From positions 124,001 to 188,000 of the forward strand of contig NZ_JACHNH010000001.1 of assembly GCF_014205335.1 (NCBI RefSeq): DNA of 64,000 nucleotides. The letters run 5' to 3'. Positions within the stretch are counted from its first letter, which is position 1; each line of letters opens with the position of its first letter. Positions 36,688 through 45,357 of the stretch are shown here, piece by piece. A model generated the notes under the pieces. It had not been told where the DNA came from and made no database searches. It saw only the letters and a list, made by a program, of their open reading frames with translations. The position numbers and the translations under genes were made by a program. The DNA comes from Amorphoplanes digitatis (GTDB taxonomy: Bacteria > Actinomycetota > Actinomycetes > Mycobacteriales > Micromonosporaceae).

Positions 36688-37977
36688 GTGACGACGGACG
36701 AGGGGGTCAGCGGGTTGAGCCGCTTGCAACGGGTCCAGGAGAACCTTCGCCGGGCGTACGAGTCGGGCCGCGAGTCCGTGCGAACGGCGCGCGCCGAGGA
36801 CGACGGTGCGCCGGACGATCAAGACATCGAATTTCAGGCACCCCCGCCCGAGGCGCGGGACGAGCACCAGTCGACGGCTAGCCGCGACGACAGCGAGGTG
36901 CCGCACTCGCTGCGGATCGCGGCGGCCTGGTCGTGGCGGCTCATCGTCGTCGGGGTCGTCGGCTGGGTGCTGCTCCGCTTCATCGGCATCATCAGCATCG
37001 TCGTGATCCCGCTGGCCATCGCGCTGCTGCTGTCCGCGCTGCTGGCGCCGGCGGTCGGCTGGCTGCGCCGCTTCCGGCTCCCGCCGTCGTTCGCGACGTT
37101 CCTGGTCCTGATCTGCGGCATCGGCGCCGTGGTCGGCACGCTGACGTTGGTGGTGAACCAGTTCGCCGCCGGTGCGTCGGAGATGGCCGACAAGGCCGTC
37201 GCGGGCGTCCGGCAGATCCGGGACTGGGCACGCACCGGGCCGCTGCACCTGTCGACCGACCAGGTCGAACAGGCGATCGCCTCGGCGCAGAAGTGGCTCA
37301 ACGAGAACACGTCGTCGTTGACGGCGACCGGCGTGGCGACCGCGACGACGCTGTTCGAGGTGATGACCGGGGCGTTGCTGGTGCTGTTCGCGACGTTCTT
37401 CTTCCTGCGCGACGGCCGCAAGATCTGGCGTTTCCTCGTCCGGTTGCTCCCGGTCAACGTGCGGTGGAACGTCGCGGACGCCGGCGACGCGTCGTGGTCC
37501 ACGCTCGGGTCCTATGTGCGGGCGACCGTGCTGGTGGCGTTCATCGACGCGGCCGGCATCGGACTGGCGCTGGTGATCCTGGACGTCGAGTTCGCGTTCC
37601 CGCTCGCGGCGCTGGTGTTCCTCGGCGCGTTCATCCCGATCGTCGGCGCGAGCATCTCCGGCGCCGTCGCGGTGCTTGTCGCGCTGGTGGACGAGGGTTG
37701 GGTGATCGCGCTGGTGGTGCTGGGCGCGGTGATCCTGGTGCAGCAGCTCGAGGGCCACATCCTCCAGCCGTTGATCATGGGTCGGGCGGTCGCCATCCAT
37801 CCGCTCGTCGTGATCATCGGAATCGCCTCCGGCGTGGTGCTGGCGGGAATCATGGGGGCGCTGGTGGCCGTGCCGCTGATCGCCGTCCTGAACACGGGTG
37901 TCCGGCGGCTGGCCCGGAGCAGACCCGAGGTGCCGCCGGACGCCGTCATCGTCACCGCGGAGGAGCAGACGACCTGA
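36688..37977 (+). CDS. AI-2E family transporter (PerM/YdiK-like)
   Basis: 429 residues from GTG 36688; a -10-like TACGGT ends 8 bases before, so the transcript is probably leaderless. An acidic N-terminal region (about 75 residues) precedes about seven to eight membrane segments, for example LLRFIGIISIVVIPLAIALL and LFEVMTGALLVLFATFFFLRDG. The family motif is found in FPLAALVFLGAFIPIVGA and LEGHILQPLIMGRAVAIHP. These proteins transport small metabolites or ions; the quorum-signal name reflects one member only. Confidence 0.9.
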   Translation: MTTDEGVSGLSRLQRVQENLRRAYESGRESVRTARAEDDGAPDDQDIEFQAPPPEARDEHQSTASRDDSEVPHSLRIAAAWSWRLIVVGVVGWVLLRFIGIISIVVIPLAIALLLSALLAPAVGWLRRFRLPPSFATFLVLICGIGAVVGTLTLVVNQFAAGASEMADKAVAGVRQIRDWARTGPLHLSTDQVEQAIASAQKWLNENTSSLTATGVATATTLFEVMTGALLVLFATFFFLRDGRKIWRFLVRLLPVNVRWNVADAGDASWSTLGSYVRATVLVAFIDAAGIGLALVILDVEFAFPLAALVFLGAFIPIVGASISGAVAVLVALVDEGWVIALVVLGAVILVQQLEGHILQPLIMGRAVAIHPLVVIIGIASGVVLAGIMGALVAVPLIAVLNTGVRRLARSRPEVPPDAVIVTAEEQTT

Positions 37978-37978
37978 C

Positions 37979-40033
37979 TCAGGTCTTCGCCAGGCGCTCC
38001 AGGGCGCCGAGCGCCACCTCCGGCCTGGTCGTATACCAGAACGGGGGTAGGGACTGGCGTAGGAAGGCGCCGTAGCCGCGGGCCGTCTCCAGGCGGGAGT
38101 CCAGGACGGCCACCACGCCCTTGTCGCCGGTGGAACGGATCAGGCGGCCGACTCCCTGTGCCAGCCGGACCGCCGCGATGGGGACGCTCACCGCGGCGAA
38201 GCCCGAGCCGCCGCCGGCGTCGACCGCGGCCGCGCGCGCCGCGGCGAGGGGCTCGTCCGGGCGGGGGAACGGCAGGCGGTCGATCACGACCAGCTGGCAG
38301 GCGTCGCCCGGCACGTCGACGCCCTGCCAGAGGGACATCACGCCGAACAGGCAGCTCTCCCGCTGCTCCCGGAACTTGCGGACCAGGATCGGGAGGGACT
38401 CCTCGCCCTGTAGGAGCACCGGGAGGTCCGAGCGGGCCCGGAGCAGCTCCGCCGCCTGGGTCGCGGCGCGCCGGGACGAGAACAGGCCGAGTGTGCGGCC
38501 GCCGAGCGCCGACACCAGCTTGACCAGCTCCTCGCCGGCCGCGTCCGGCAGGCCGGACGCCGCCGGCCGCGGCAGGTGTGCGGCCACGTAGAGGATGCCC
38601 TGGCGGGGATAGTCGAAGGGCGAGCCGACGTCGAGGGAGCTCCAGCCGTCGCCCGAGACCGGGGGCGCCGCGGCCGCCCGGGCCGCCGGGACCGGTGCCG
38701 CCAGGGGCAGGCCGAGTGACCTGGCCACGGTGTCGAAGCGGCCGCCCAGCGTCAGCGTCGCCGAGGTGGCGACCACCGTGCGCTCGTCGTAGAGGCTGGT
38801 GGCCAGGGTGCCCGCCACCGACAGCGGCGCCACCACCAGCGCCCGGCGGCCGTTGCCCAGGTCGGACTTCTCCACCCAGGCCACGTCGAACTGCGACTCC
38901 TCCAGCAGGCGCTGCGCGGTCGTCGAGAGGTCGTCGAGGGTGGCTTTCGCCTGCTGCTTGCGCACCGGGTCGGGGTCGTCGTTCTTGACGTCGCCGATCG
39001 CGTCGAGTGCCGCCCGGGTGGCCGAGTCGATCAGCAGGACCGCCTGGTGCAGCAGCGGGGGCAGGCCGGTGGTCAGGCGCCCCGCCGGGATGTCGGCGAG
39101 GCCGACCGTCAGCGAGTCGGCCGCCTCGGCGAGTGACTCCGCCGCGGCCGGCGAGACCAGGGGCCGGGCCCGCTTCGAGGCCCGCTCGACCGCCTCGGGG
39201 GTCAGCTCCGCCTGCGCGGCCGAGGAGACCCGGTCGGCCAGCTCGTGGGCCTCGTCGACGATCAGCAGCTTGTGCGGGGGCACGATATTGCGCTCGGCCA
39301 GCATGTCGACCGCGAGGAGGCTGTGGTTGGTCACCACGATGTCCGCCTCGCGGGCACGGACCCGGGACGCCTCGGCGAAGCACTCCGCGCCGTATGGGCA
39401 GCGGGCCGCGCCGACGCAGTCGCGGGCCGGCATCGAGACCTGGCGCCAGGCCGTCTCGTCCACGCCGGGATCCAGCTCGTCGCGGTCGCCGGTCTTGGTC
39501 TTCTCCGCCCACTGCTGCACGCGGAGGATCTGCTTGCCCAGCCGGCCCACCTCGCCCAGCCACTGGGTCGCCTTGGGCGGCGCGTCGTCGAAGAGGGTGT
39601 CGGTCGGGGCCTCCTCGTCGGCGTGCTCGAGCTTGGCCGCGCAGAGGTAGTGGTGCCGGCCCTTGAGGACCGCGAACGTGGGGCGGCGGCCCAGCACCGG
39701 CTCCACCGCGTCCGCCAGGCGGGGCAGGTCGTGCTCCACCAGCTGGTTCTGCAGGGCCAGCGTCGCGGTCGAGACCACCACCGGGCCGTCGACGAGCAGG
39801 GCCGGGGTCAGATAGGCCAGCGACTTGCCCGTGCCGGTCCCGGCCTGCACCAACAGGTGCTCGCGTTGCTTGACCGCCCGCTCGATGGCCGCGGCCATCT
39901 CCTCCTGCCCCGGCCGGGACGCTCCGCCCGGCACCGCGCCGACGGCGGCGGCGAGAAGCTGGGACGCGGTTGCCTTCTTGCGGGTCGCGGCAGTCACGTC
40001 GGAGACCGTACCCGCCACCACCGACGAAACCAT
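37979..40033 (-). CDS. DinG/XPD-like ATP-dependent DNA helicase
   Basis: 684 residues; GTG 39997 is an alternative start giving 672. Walker A is LVQAGTGTGKSLAYLTPAL, the DEAH box is LLIVDEAHELADRV, and motif VI is VRLAQGVGRLIRSTGDKG. Four Cys between motifs (YLCAAKL, DCVGAARCPYGAECF) fit the iron-sulfur cluster of the XPD/DinG group. Unwinds 5'-tailed DNA or R-loops during repair. It is divergent, at 20 bp, from the DUF402 gene. No LexA box was recognised. Confidence 0.93.
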   Translation of the reverse strand: MVSSVVAGTVSDVTAATRKKATASQLLAAAVGAVPGGASRPGQEEMAAAIERAVKQREHLLVQAGTGTGKSLAYLTPALLVDGPVVVSTATLALQNQLVEHDLPRLADAVEPVLGRRPTFAVLKGRHHYLCAAKLEHADEEAPTDTLFDDAPPKATQWLGEVGRLGKQILRVQQWAEKTKTGDRDELDPGVDETAWRQVSMPARDCVGAARCPYGAECFAEASRVRAREADIVVTNHSLLAVDMLAERNIVPPHKLLIVDEAHELADRVSSAAQAELTPEAVERASKRARPLVSPAAAESLAEAADSLTVGLADIPAGRLTTGLPPLLHQAVLLIDSATRAALDAIGDVKNDDPDPVRKQQAKATLDDLSTTAQRLLEESQFDVAWVEKSDLGNGRRALVVAPLSVAGTLATSLYDERTVVATSATLTLGGRFDTVARSLGLPLAAPVPAARAAAAPPVSGDGWSSLDVGSPFDYPRQGILYVAAHLPRPAASGLPDAAGEELVKLVSALGGRTLGLFSSRRAATQAAELLRARSDLPVLLQGEESLPILVRKFREQRESCLFGVMSLWQGVDVPGDACQLVVIDRLPFPRPDEPLAAARAAAVDAGGGSGFAAVSVPIAAVRLAQGVGRLIRSTGDKGVVAVLDSRLETARGYGAFLRQSLPPFWYTTRPEVALGALERLAKT

Positions 40034-40053
40034 GTCACCGTTAGTGTCTTGTC

Positions 40054-40560
40054 ATGCCGAGCGAGATTGTCCGGGTCGTCTACACCAAGTACGACGGCAC
40101 CGCTCACCGGGACTATCCCGCCCGTCGGCTCAACGAGGACGACCTGGGAGTCTGGGTCGGTGTGACACGCGGCACGGTCTCCGTCTACCACGGCCAGCCG
40201 TCCGTGGAGCAGATTCCGTTCGTCCTGCTTATCCCGCACCACGCCTGGTGGACCGGCATGTTCAACCCGCCGCCGCGCACCAGCGAGGTCTACTGCGACG
40301 TCGCCACCCCCGCGCGCTGGGAGGGCGACACCGTGCACATCGTCGACCTCGACCTCGATGTCTCCCGACGGCGGGACTCCGGGCTGGTCGAGCTGCGGGA
40401 CGAGGACGAGTTCGAGGAGCACCGGGTCGCGTTCGGTTACACCGACGAGGTCGTCACGGAGGCGAACGCCGCCGCCCGGCGCCTGTTCACGGCCCTGGGC
40501 GACGGTTCCGAGCCGTTCGCCTCCGCGTACCGGAAATGGCTGTCAGCGGTCGTCGACTGA
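40054..40560 (+). CDS. DUF402 family protein
   Basis: 168 residues. The family pattern is visible: VYTKYDGTAHRDYPARRLN, then WWTGMFNPPPRTSEVYCDVATPARWEGDTVHIVDLDLDV-like strands, of which YCDVATP and VDLDLDV hold the acidic residues. DUF402 members act on nucleoside phosphates (FomD hydrolyses a cytidylylated phosphonate). Here the pyrophosphatase-like function is inferred. Short, cytosolic. The 3' end overlaps the ECF sigma gene by 18 bp. Confidence 0.88.
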   Translation: MPSEIVRVVYTKYDGTAHRDYPARRLNEDDLGVWVGVTRGTVSVYHGQPSVEQIPFVLLIPHHAWWTGMFNPPPRTSEVYCDVATPARWEGDTVHIVDLDLDVSRRRDSGLVELRDEDEFEEHRVAFGYTDEVVTEANAAARRLFTALGDGSEPFASAYRKWLSAVVD

Positions 40561-41424
40561 GCCGAGCTTGGCGGGGTTGAGCTGGTTGTAGAGGGCCGTG
40601 ATGCGGCCGTCCGCGACGGCGACGGCCAGCACGGCGAGCAGCCGGCGCCCGTCGGGGTACGCGCCGCGGAGCAGCACGCCGGCGCCGCCGTTCACCAGGA
40701 CCGGCTCGATCGTGACGTCGACGCCGTACCTGGCGAACCGGTCGAGGGTGCCCACGTAGAAGCGGGCCACCCGGTCCGGCCCGAACACCGGCCTGCGGCC
40801 CGCGTTGACCGCGCCGCCGCCGTCGCCGACCGCCACGACCTCGGGCGCGAGCACGGCCGCGAGGGCGGACAGGTCGCCGGAGGACGCCGCCTTGAGGAAC
40901 GCCTCCAGAACCGCACGCTGCTCGGCGACGTCCGCGGTGTGCCGGGACTGACCGTCGGCCACCGCGCGCCGGCCTCGGGAGGCGTGCTGGCGCGCCGCGC
41001 CGGCGCTGGTGTTGAGCACGGCGGCGACCTCGTCGAACGGCATCGCGAACGCGTCGTGCAGCACCACCGCGACCCGCTGCTCCGGCGTCAGCCGCTCCAG
41101 CACGACGAGCAGCGCCAGGCTCACCTCCATCCGCTGCGCGACCTTCTCGGCCGGGTCGTCCAAGTGCGAGACGACCGGCTCCGGCAGCCACTGGCCGGGG
41201 TACGCCTCGCGGCGTACCCGGGCCGACCTGAGCACGTCCAGGCAGAGCCGCCCGGTGACCGTGGTCAGCCAGGCCTGCGGGTCGCGGATCCCGTCGGCCC
41301 GGGCGGCGTGGTAGCGCAGCCAGGCCTCCTGCACGACGTCCTCGGCCTCGGCCCGGCTGCCCAGCATCCGGTACGCGAGGGCGAGCAGCCGGGGCCGCTC
41401 AGCCTCGAAATCCTCAGACGGCAT
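40543..41424 (-). CDS. ECF sigma factor, SigJ/ECF41 type with SnoaL-like domain
   Basis: 293 residues from ATG 41424. Region 2 is LLALAYRMLGSRAEAEDVVQEAWLRYH in overlapping parts; region 4 is LERLTPEQRVAVVLHDAF and VLNTSAGAARQHASRGRR. The linker YPGQWLPEPVV carries the WLPEP motif. The C-terminal SnoaL_2 domain carries the DGGG motif (VGDGGGAVNA) and NPAKL near the end. These are ECF41 hallmarks, in which the extension replaces an anti-sigma factor. A TGTCACA -35-like site on this strand (41472-41466) lies 42 bp before the start, but the -10 does not match the CGTC consensus. Confidence 0.93.
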   Translation of the reverse strand: MPSEDFEAERPRLLALAYRMLGSRAEAEDVVQEAWLRYHAARADGIRDPQAWLTTVTGRLCLDVLRSARVRREAYPGQWLPEPVVSHLDDPAEKVAQRMEVSLALLVVLERLTPEQRVAVVLHDAFAMPFDEVAAVLNTSAGAARQHASRGRRAVADGQSRHTADVAEQRAVLEAFLKAASSGDLSALAAVLAPEVVAVGDGGGAVNAGRRPVFGPDRVARFYVGTLDRFARYGVDVTIEPVLVNGGAGVLLRGAYPDGRRLLAVLAVAVADGRITALYNQLNPAKLGSVDDR

Positions 41425-41533
41425 GAAGGAATTCTGCGCGACATTGCCCTGTAACGCCTGTCTGATGTGACACAGTGGTAGCGCTATAAGACCATTTAGT
41501 CCTATTTCGCGTTTTTCGGGGCGGGGGCAGGCG

Positions 41534-42502
41534 ATGACGAACGACGTGGCGGCGCTCCTGGGCGGGCTGGCCGGGGTCGCGGGTGCCGCCGGTGCGGCGA
41601 CCGTCGGCGCCGCGGTGGCCCGGCGTCCGCGGGCGTACCTGCCGGCCGGGCATGCGCTCGTCGGCAACCAGGTCATAGACCCGCTGCCCGACGTGCTGCG
41701 GCGCGGGCTCGCCGGCCTCACGGTGCCGGTGCGGCCGGGGCCGCACGGCGAGCTGTTCATGGGCCCCGGGACTCCCCAGCCCGGCCGTACGCTGCGCCGG
41801 CTGGTGCTCTCCCCGCTCTTCGCCCGCGCGCACGCGCGCGGCGGGCGGCTCTGCCGTGACCAGCGGGTGCCGTTCCGGCTCGTCGTCGAGTTCACCGGGC
41901 CGAACCGGGACGCCGACACGCTGCTGCGGGCGTACCGGATGCTCGACCAGCAGCTGCGCGACCACGCCCCGCTGCTGAGCCGCTGCATCGACGGCCGGCT
42001 CGACCCGGGCGCGGTCACCGTGGTCATCACGGGCATCGTCGACGTCCGCGAGCTGCTCGGTGGCCAGCGCCGCCGGTACGCGTTCGCGGACGGGACCTTC
42101 GACGACCTCGGCACCGCGTCCGCGCCGCCGACGCTGGTGCCGATGGTCAGCGAGGCGTGGAACCGGCGGTTCGGCTGGGACGGGCGCGAGCCGATCTCCG
42201 CCGAGGAGCGGCACCTGCTGCACGCGATGGTGCGCTCGGCGCACGAGGACGGGCGTACCGTCCGGTTCTCGGGCCTGCCCGAGGGCGCCCGGCGGGCCCG
42301 GCGGGCGGTCTGGGCGGAGCTCGGCGCCGCCGGTGTCGACGTCATCGCCGACGCCGACCAGGCCGGCCTGGCCCGGCACCTGCGCCGGCATCCGGTGACC
42401 CGGCCCGCCCCGCCGCGACTGCCGTCCGCGCCGGCCGGGCGCCGCCATACGCCGACCCCGCGGCCGACCGCTCCCCGACCGGACATCGCCCAGACTGTCT
42501 GA
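41534..42502 (+). CDS. PI-PLC/AIM6-like protein with altered active site
   Basis: 322 residues. A short Gly/Ala-rich hydrophobic N-terminus (LLGGLAGVAGAAGAATVGAA) is followed by DPLPDVLRRGLAGLTVPV, GPHGELFMGPG, RTLRRLVLSPL, FRLVVEFTG and PGAVTVVITGIVDVRELL. This order of strands resembles the phosphodiesterase TIM barrel of AIM6/PI-PLC-like proteins. The 'HNDYxH' and 'E-x-D' catalytic positions are not visible, so enzymatic activity is doubtful. The assignment is by pattern only. The last 45 residues are a Pro/Arg-rich tail. Confidence 0.55.
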   Translation: MTNDVAALLGGLAGVAGAAGAATVGAAVARRPRAYLPAGHALVGNQVIDPLPDVLRRGLAGLTVPVRPGPHGELFMGPGTPQPGRTLRRLVLSPLFARAHARGGRLCRDQRVPFRLVVEFTGPNRDADTLLRAYRMLDQQLRDHAPLLSRCIDGRLDPGAVTVVITGIVDVRELLGGQRRRYAFADGTFDDLGTASAPPTLVPMVSEAWNRRFGWDGREPISAEERHLLHAMVRSAHEDGRTVRFSGLPEGARRARRAVWAELGAAGVDVIADADQAGLARHLRRHPVTRPAPPRLPSAPAGRRHTPTPRPTAPRPDIAQTV

Positions 42503-42522
42503 AAGAACCAGATAGGCGGCAT

Positions 42523-42555
42523 TCCAGGTTAACGGCAAGTGAACGCGCCTTGAAC
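42523..42555 (-). promoter_or_regulatory. PHO box (PhoP-binding direct repeats) upstream of DUF47-pit
   Basis: On the minus strand, three 11-base direct repeats: GTTCAAGGCGC, GTTCACTTGCC and GTTAACCTGGA, matching the Streptomyces GTTCACC-type PHO box. The box ends 92 bp before the DUF47 start. This suggests PhoP control of the Pit uptake operon; repression or activation cannot be told from sequence. Confidence 0.75.
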
Positions 42556-42647
42556 TGCCGCTAAGCAGGGGTGGGCGGGATCGGCAACGGGGGAGGGGTT
42601 ACCTAGCATTCCTCCGTCTCGTCCACTCCTCGATCGAGGTTCGCGCC

Positions 42648-43274
42648 GTGAAGTTCTCCTTCCGCCCCACCGAGGGCGCCTTTTACGAGCTGTTCAGCAA
42701 GGCCGCCCAGAACCTCGTCAAGGGCACCGGGCTGCTGAACGAGCTCGCGCTGCCCGGCGCGGACGTGCAGTCGGTCAGTGACCGCCTGTCGGACGTCGAG
42801 CACGACAGCGACGAGATCACCCACACCCTGTACAAGAAGATCAACTCGACCTTCATCACGCCGTTCGACCGCGAGGACATCTACCAGCTGGGCTCGCACC
42901 TCGACGACGTGATGGACCACCTCGAGGCGGTCGGCAACCTGCTCTACCTGTACGGCCTCACCGAGCTGCCGTCGCTGCCGCGCGAGATGCACGAGCTGGT
43001 GACCGTGCTCGACCAGCAGGCCAAGATCACCGCGGACGCGATGCCGCGGCTCAAGAGCATGAAGAATCTCGAGGAGTACTGGATCGAGATCAACCGCCTG
43101 GAGAACGACGGCGACCGCGCATACCGGATGCTGCTGGTCCGCCTCTTCTCCGGCGAGTACGACGCGCTGACGGTCCTGAAGATGAAGGAGGTCGCCGACG
43201 AGCTCGAGGCCGCGTGCGACGCCTTCGAGCACGTGGCGAACACGGTCGAGACCATCACGGTCAAGGAGTCCTAG
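42648..43274 (+). CDS. DUF47 (PhoU-like) phosphate transport accessory protein
   Basis: 208 residues from GTG 42648 with GAGG nine bases upstream. It starts MKFSFRPTEGAFYELFSKAA, then LPGADVQSVSDRLSDVEHDSD and TFITPFDREDIYQLGSHLDDV, which is characteristic of DUF47/Pit accessory proteins. All-helical, PhoU-like, with acidic metal-binding clusters. Immediately precedes pit (3 bp), so it is probably its regulator or partner at the membrane. Confidence 0.93.
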   Translation: MKFSFRPTEGAFYELFSKAAQNLVKGTGLLNELALPGADVQSVSDRLSDVEHDSDEITHTLYKKINSTFITPFDREDIYQLGSHLDDVMDHLEAVGNLLYLYGLTELPSLPREMHELVTVLDQQAKITADAMPRLKSMKNLEEYWIEINRLENDGDRAYRMLLVRLFSGEYDALTVLKMKEVADELEAACDAFEHVANTVETITVKES

Positions 43275-43277
43275 GCC

Positions 43278-44288
43278 TTGTCCCCCGAGCTCATAGCCGT
43301 GCTCGCGGTGATCATCGCCGCGATGGCCTTCGACTACACAAACGGTTTCCACGACGCGGCGAACGCCATCGCCACCAGCGTCAGCACCCGGGCACTGACC
43401 CCGCGCGTCGCGCTGGCGATGGCCGCGGTCGGCAACTTCGTCGGCGCGCACTTCGGCGCCGAGGTGGCCAAGACGGTCGGCGACGGCCTGGTCAAGCTCC
43501 CGCCCGGCATCGCCAGCCTTGGCGTGGTCTTCGCCGGCGTGGTCGGCGCGATCGCCTGGAACCTGATCACCTGGTACTTCGGCCTGCCCTCCTCCTCGTC
43601 GCACGCGCTCTTCGGCGGCCTGGTCGGCGCGACGCTGTTCGCCTCACAGGGCGAGGTCCAGTGGGGCACCATCGTCGACAAGGTGCTGATCCCTATGGTG
43701 GCCTCGCCCTTCGTCGGCTTCATCCTCGGCTTCATCGTCATGGTCGCGATCATGTGGATCTTCCGTCGCGGCCACCCCGGCAAGCTCAACCGCGGCTTCC
43801 GGGTGGCGCAGACGATCTCGGCGGCCTTCATGTCGGTCGGCCACGGCATGCAGGACGCCGCGAAGACGATGGGCATCATCGTCCTGGCGCTCTACACGGG
43901 CGGCTTCCAGGACAGCGCGACGGAGATTCCGTGGTGGGTGTTCTGGACGTCGGCGGCGGTGCTGGCGGCCGGTACCTACGCCGGCGGCTGGCGCATCATT
44001 CGCACGCTGGGCCGCAAGATCATCGACCTGGGTCCGGCGGAGGGCTTCGCGTCCGAGATGGTGGCGAGCTCCGTGCTGTTCTTCAACGCGCTGGTCCTGC
44101 ACGCGCCGATCTCGACGACGCACACGATCACCTCGGCGATCATGGGTGTCGGCGCCACGAAGCGGCTGAGCGCGGTCCGCTGGAACATGGCCGGCAACAT
44201 CGTGATGGCCTGGATCACCACGTTCCCGGCGGCGGCCGGGATCGCCTGCGTCGTCTACTTCATCGTGAGGCCGATCTTCGGTAGCTGA
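43278..44288 (+). CDS. pit: Inorganic phosphate transporter, Pit family
   Basis: 336 residues from a TTG start with AAGGAG nine bases before it. The Pit signature GFHDAANAIATSVSTRAL (about residues 22-39) and the second half-signature LYTGGFQDSATEI and STTHTITSAIMGVGATKR are present. About ten membrane segments. Low-affinity phosphate/proton symporter. It lacks a long cytosolic loop. In an operon with DUF47 behind a PHO box and followed by a perfect 16-bp hairpin. Confidence 0.94.
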   Translation: MSPELIAVLAVIIAAMAFDYTNGFHDAANAIATSVSTRALTPRVALAMAAVGNFVGAHFGAEVAKTVGDGLVKLPPGIASLGVVFAGVVGAIAWNLITWYFGLPSSSSHALFGGLVGATLFASQGEVQWGTIVDKVLIPMVASPFVGFILGFIVMVAIMWIFRRGHPGKLNRGFRVAQTISAAFMSVGHGMQDAAKTMGIIVLALYTGGFQDSATEIPWWVFWTSAAVLAAGTYAGGWRIIRTLGRKIIDLGPAEGFASEMVASSVLFFNALVLHAPISTTHTITSAIMGVGATKRLSAVRWNMAGNIVMAWITTFPAAAGIACVVYFIVRPIFGS

Positions 44289-44295
44289 GCTGAGA

Positions 44296-44330
44296 GGCGG
44301 GGCCCGGCCGCACCGCGGCCGGGCCCCGCC
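44296..44330. terminator. Perfect 16-bp hairpin between pit and the convergent oxidoreductase
   Basis: GGCGGGGCCCGGCCGC, ACC loop, GCGGCCGGGCCCCGCC. No T-run follows, which is common for actinobacterial terminators. It lies 7 bp after the pit stop and 4 bp before the oxidoreductase stop, so it serves both strands. Confidence 0.85.
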
Positions 44331-44334
44331 GCCT

Positions 44335-45312
44335 TCAGTAGACGACGCCGAGCTCGGCGCGGATGGAGTCCATCAGGCCCATGATCTCCAGGGTCGTCGC
44401 GTGCGGCATCAGCGGGCACTCCAGCAGGCCCTCGGCCAGGCAGCGCTGCACCTCCGCGGCCTCGTACTGATAGCCGTTGCCCGGGAACGGGTATGAGATC
44501 TCCTCCGTCGGCTCGCCGACGCGGTGCAGCACGAAGCCGCGCGGCACGAAGAAGCCCTGCGGCAGGTCGATCCGCCCCAGCGTGCCGGTGATCGACGCCG
44601 CGGTGCGGGTCTCGCCGACCAGGCTGCACGACAGGGCCGCGAGCGCGCCGGAGTCCCAGCCCAGCAGGATGCCCGTGTTGTCGTCGACGCCCTCCGGCGT
44701 CAGCCGCGCCCAGCTTCGCACCACCGCCGGCCGGCCGAGGATCAGGTGTGCGAGGTTGAGCGGGTAGACGCCCAGGTCCAGCAGCGCGCCGCCGCCCTGC
44801 GCCGGGTCGCGCAGCCGGTGCGTCGCCTCGAACGGGCCCTGTAGCCCGAAGTCCGCGTGGATGTTTGTCACCTCGCCGATCGCGCCCTCGCCGATCAGCT
44901 CCACGATGCGGCGGATCGCCGGGTTGAGGCGCATCCACATGGCCTCCATCAGGAACAGGCCGCGGGTGCGCGCCTCCTGCACCAGCGCCTGTGAGGAGGG
45001 CAGGTCGAGGGTCATCGGCTTCTCGCAGAGCACGGCCTTGCCGCCCTCGAGACAGGTCATCGCCGCGTCGAAGTGCGCCGCGTGCGGTGTCGCCACGTAG
45101 ATCACGTCGACGTCGGGGTCGGCGGCGAGCTCGGCCCAGGAGCCGTGCGCGCGGGCGAAGCCGTGCCGCCCGGCGAACGCCGCCGCGGCCTCGGGGGTGC
45201 GGGAGCCGACGGCCGAGAGCTCGGCGCCAGGCACGAGGAGGAGGTCGGTCGCGAATGTCGAGGCGATACCGCCGGTGCCAAGGATGCCCCAGCGGACAGC
45301 TTTCTCGGTCAT
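44335..45312 (-). CDS. Gfo/Idh/MocA-family oxidoreductase
   Basis: 325 residues. The N-terminal Rossmann fold is WGILGTGGIASTFATDL; the family EKP motif lies in GGKAVLCEKPMTLDLPS, followed by the catalytic-region LFLMEAMWMRLNPAIRRI and LDLGVYPLNLAHLILG. NAD(P)-dependent oxidation of sugars, inositols or related compounds. The substrate is unknown. It is divergent from the NUDIX gene with 45 bp between starts. Confidence 0.93.
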   Translation of the reverse strand: MTEKAVRWGILGTGGIASTFATDLLLVPGAELSAVGSRTPEAAAAFAGRHGFARAHGSWAELAADPDVDVIYVATPHAAHFDAAMTCLEGGKAVLCEKPMTLDLPSSQALVQEARTRGLFLMEAMWMRLNPAIRRIVELIGEGAIGEVTNIHADFGLQGPFEATHRLRDPAQGGGALLDLGVYPLNLAHLILGRPAVVRSWARLTPEGVDDNTGILLGWDSGALAALSCSLVGETRTAASITGTLGRIDLPQGFFVPRGFVLHRVGEPTEEISYPFPGNGYQYEAAEVQRCLAEGLLECPLMPHATTLEIMGLMDSIRAELGVVY

Positions 45313-45357
45313 GATCGCACCGTATCCCCCTCCGGGCCCGGGTGGCAGGATCGAACG

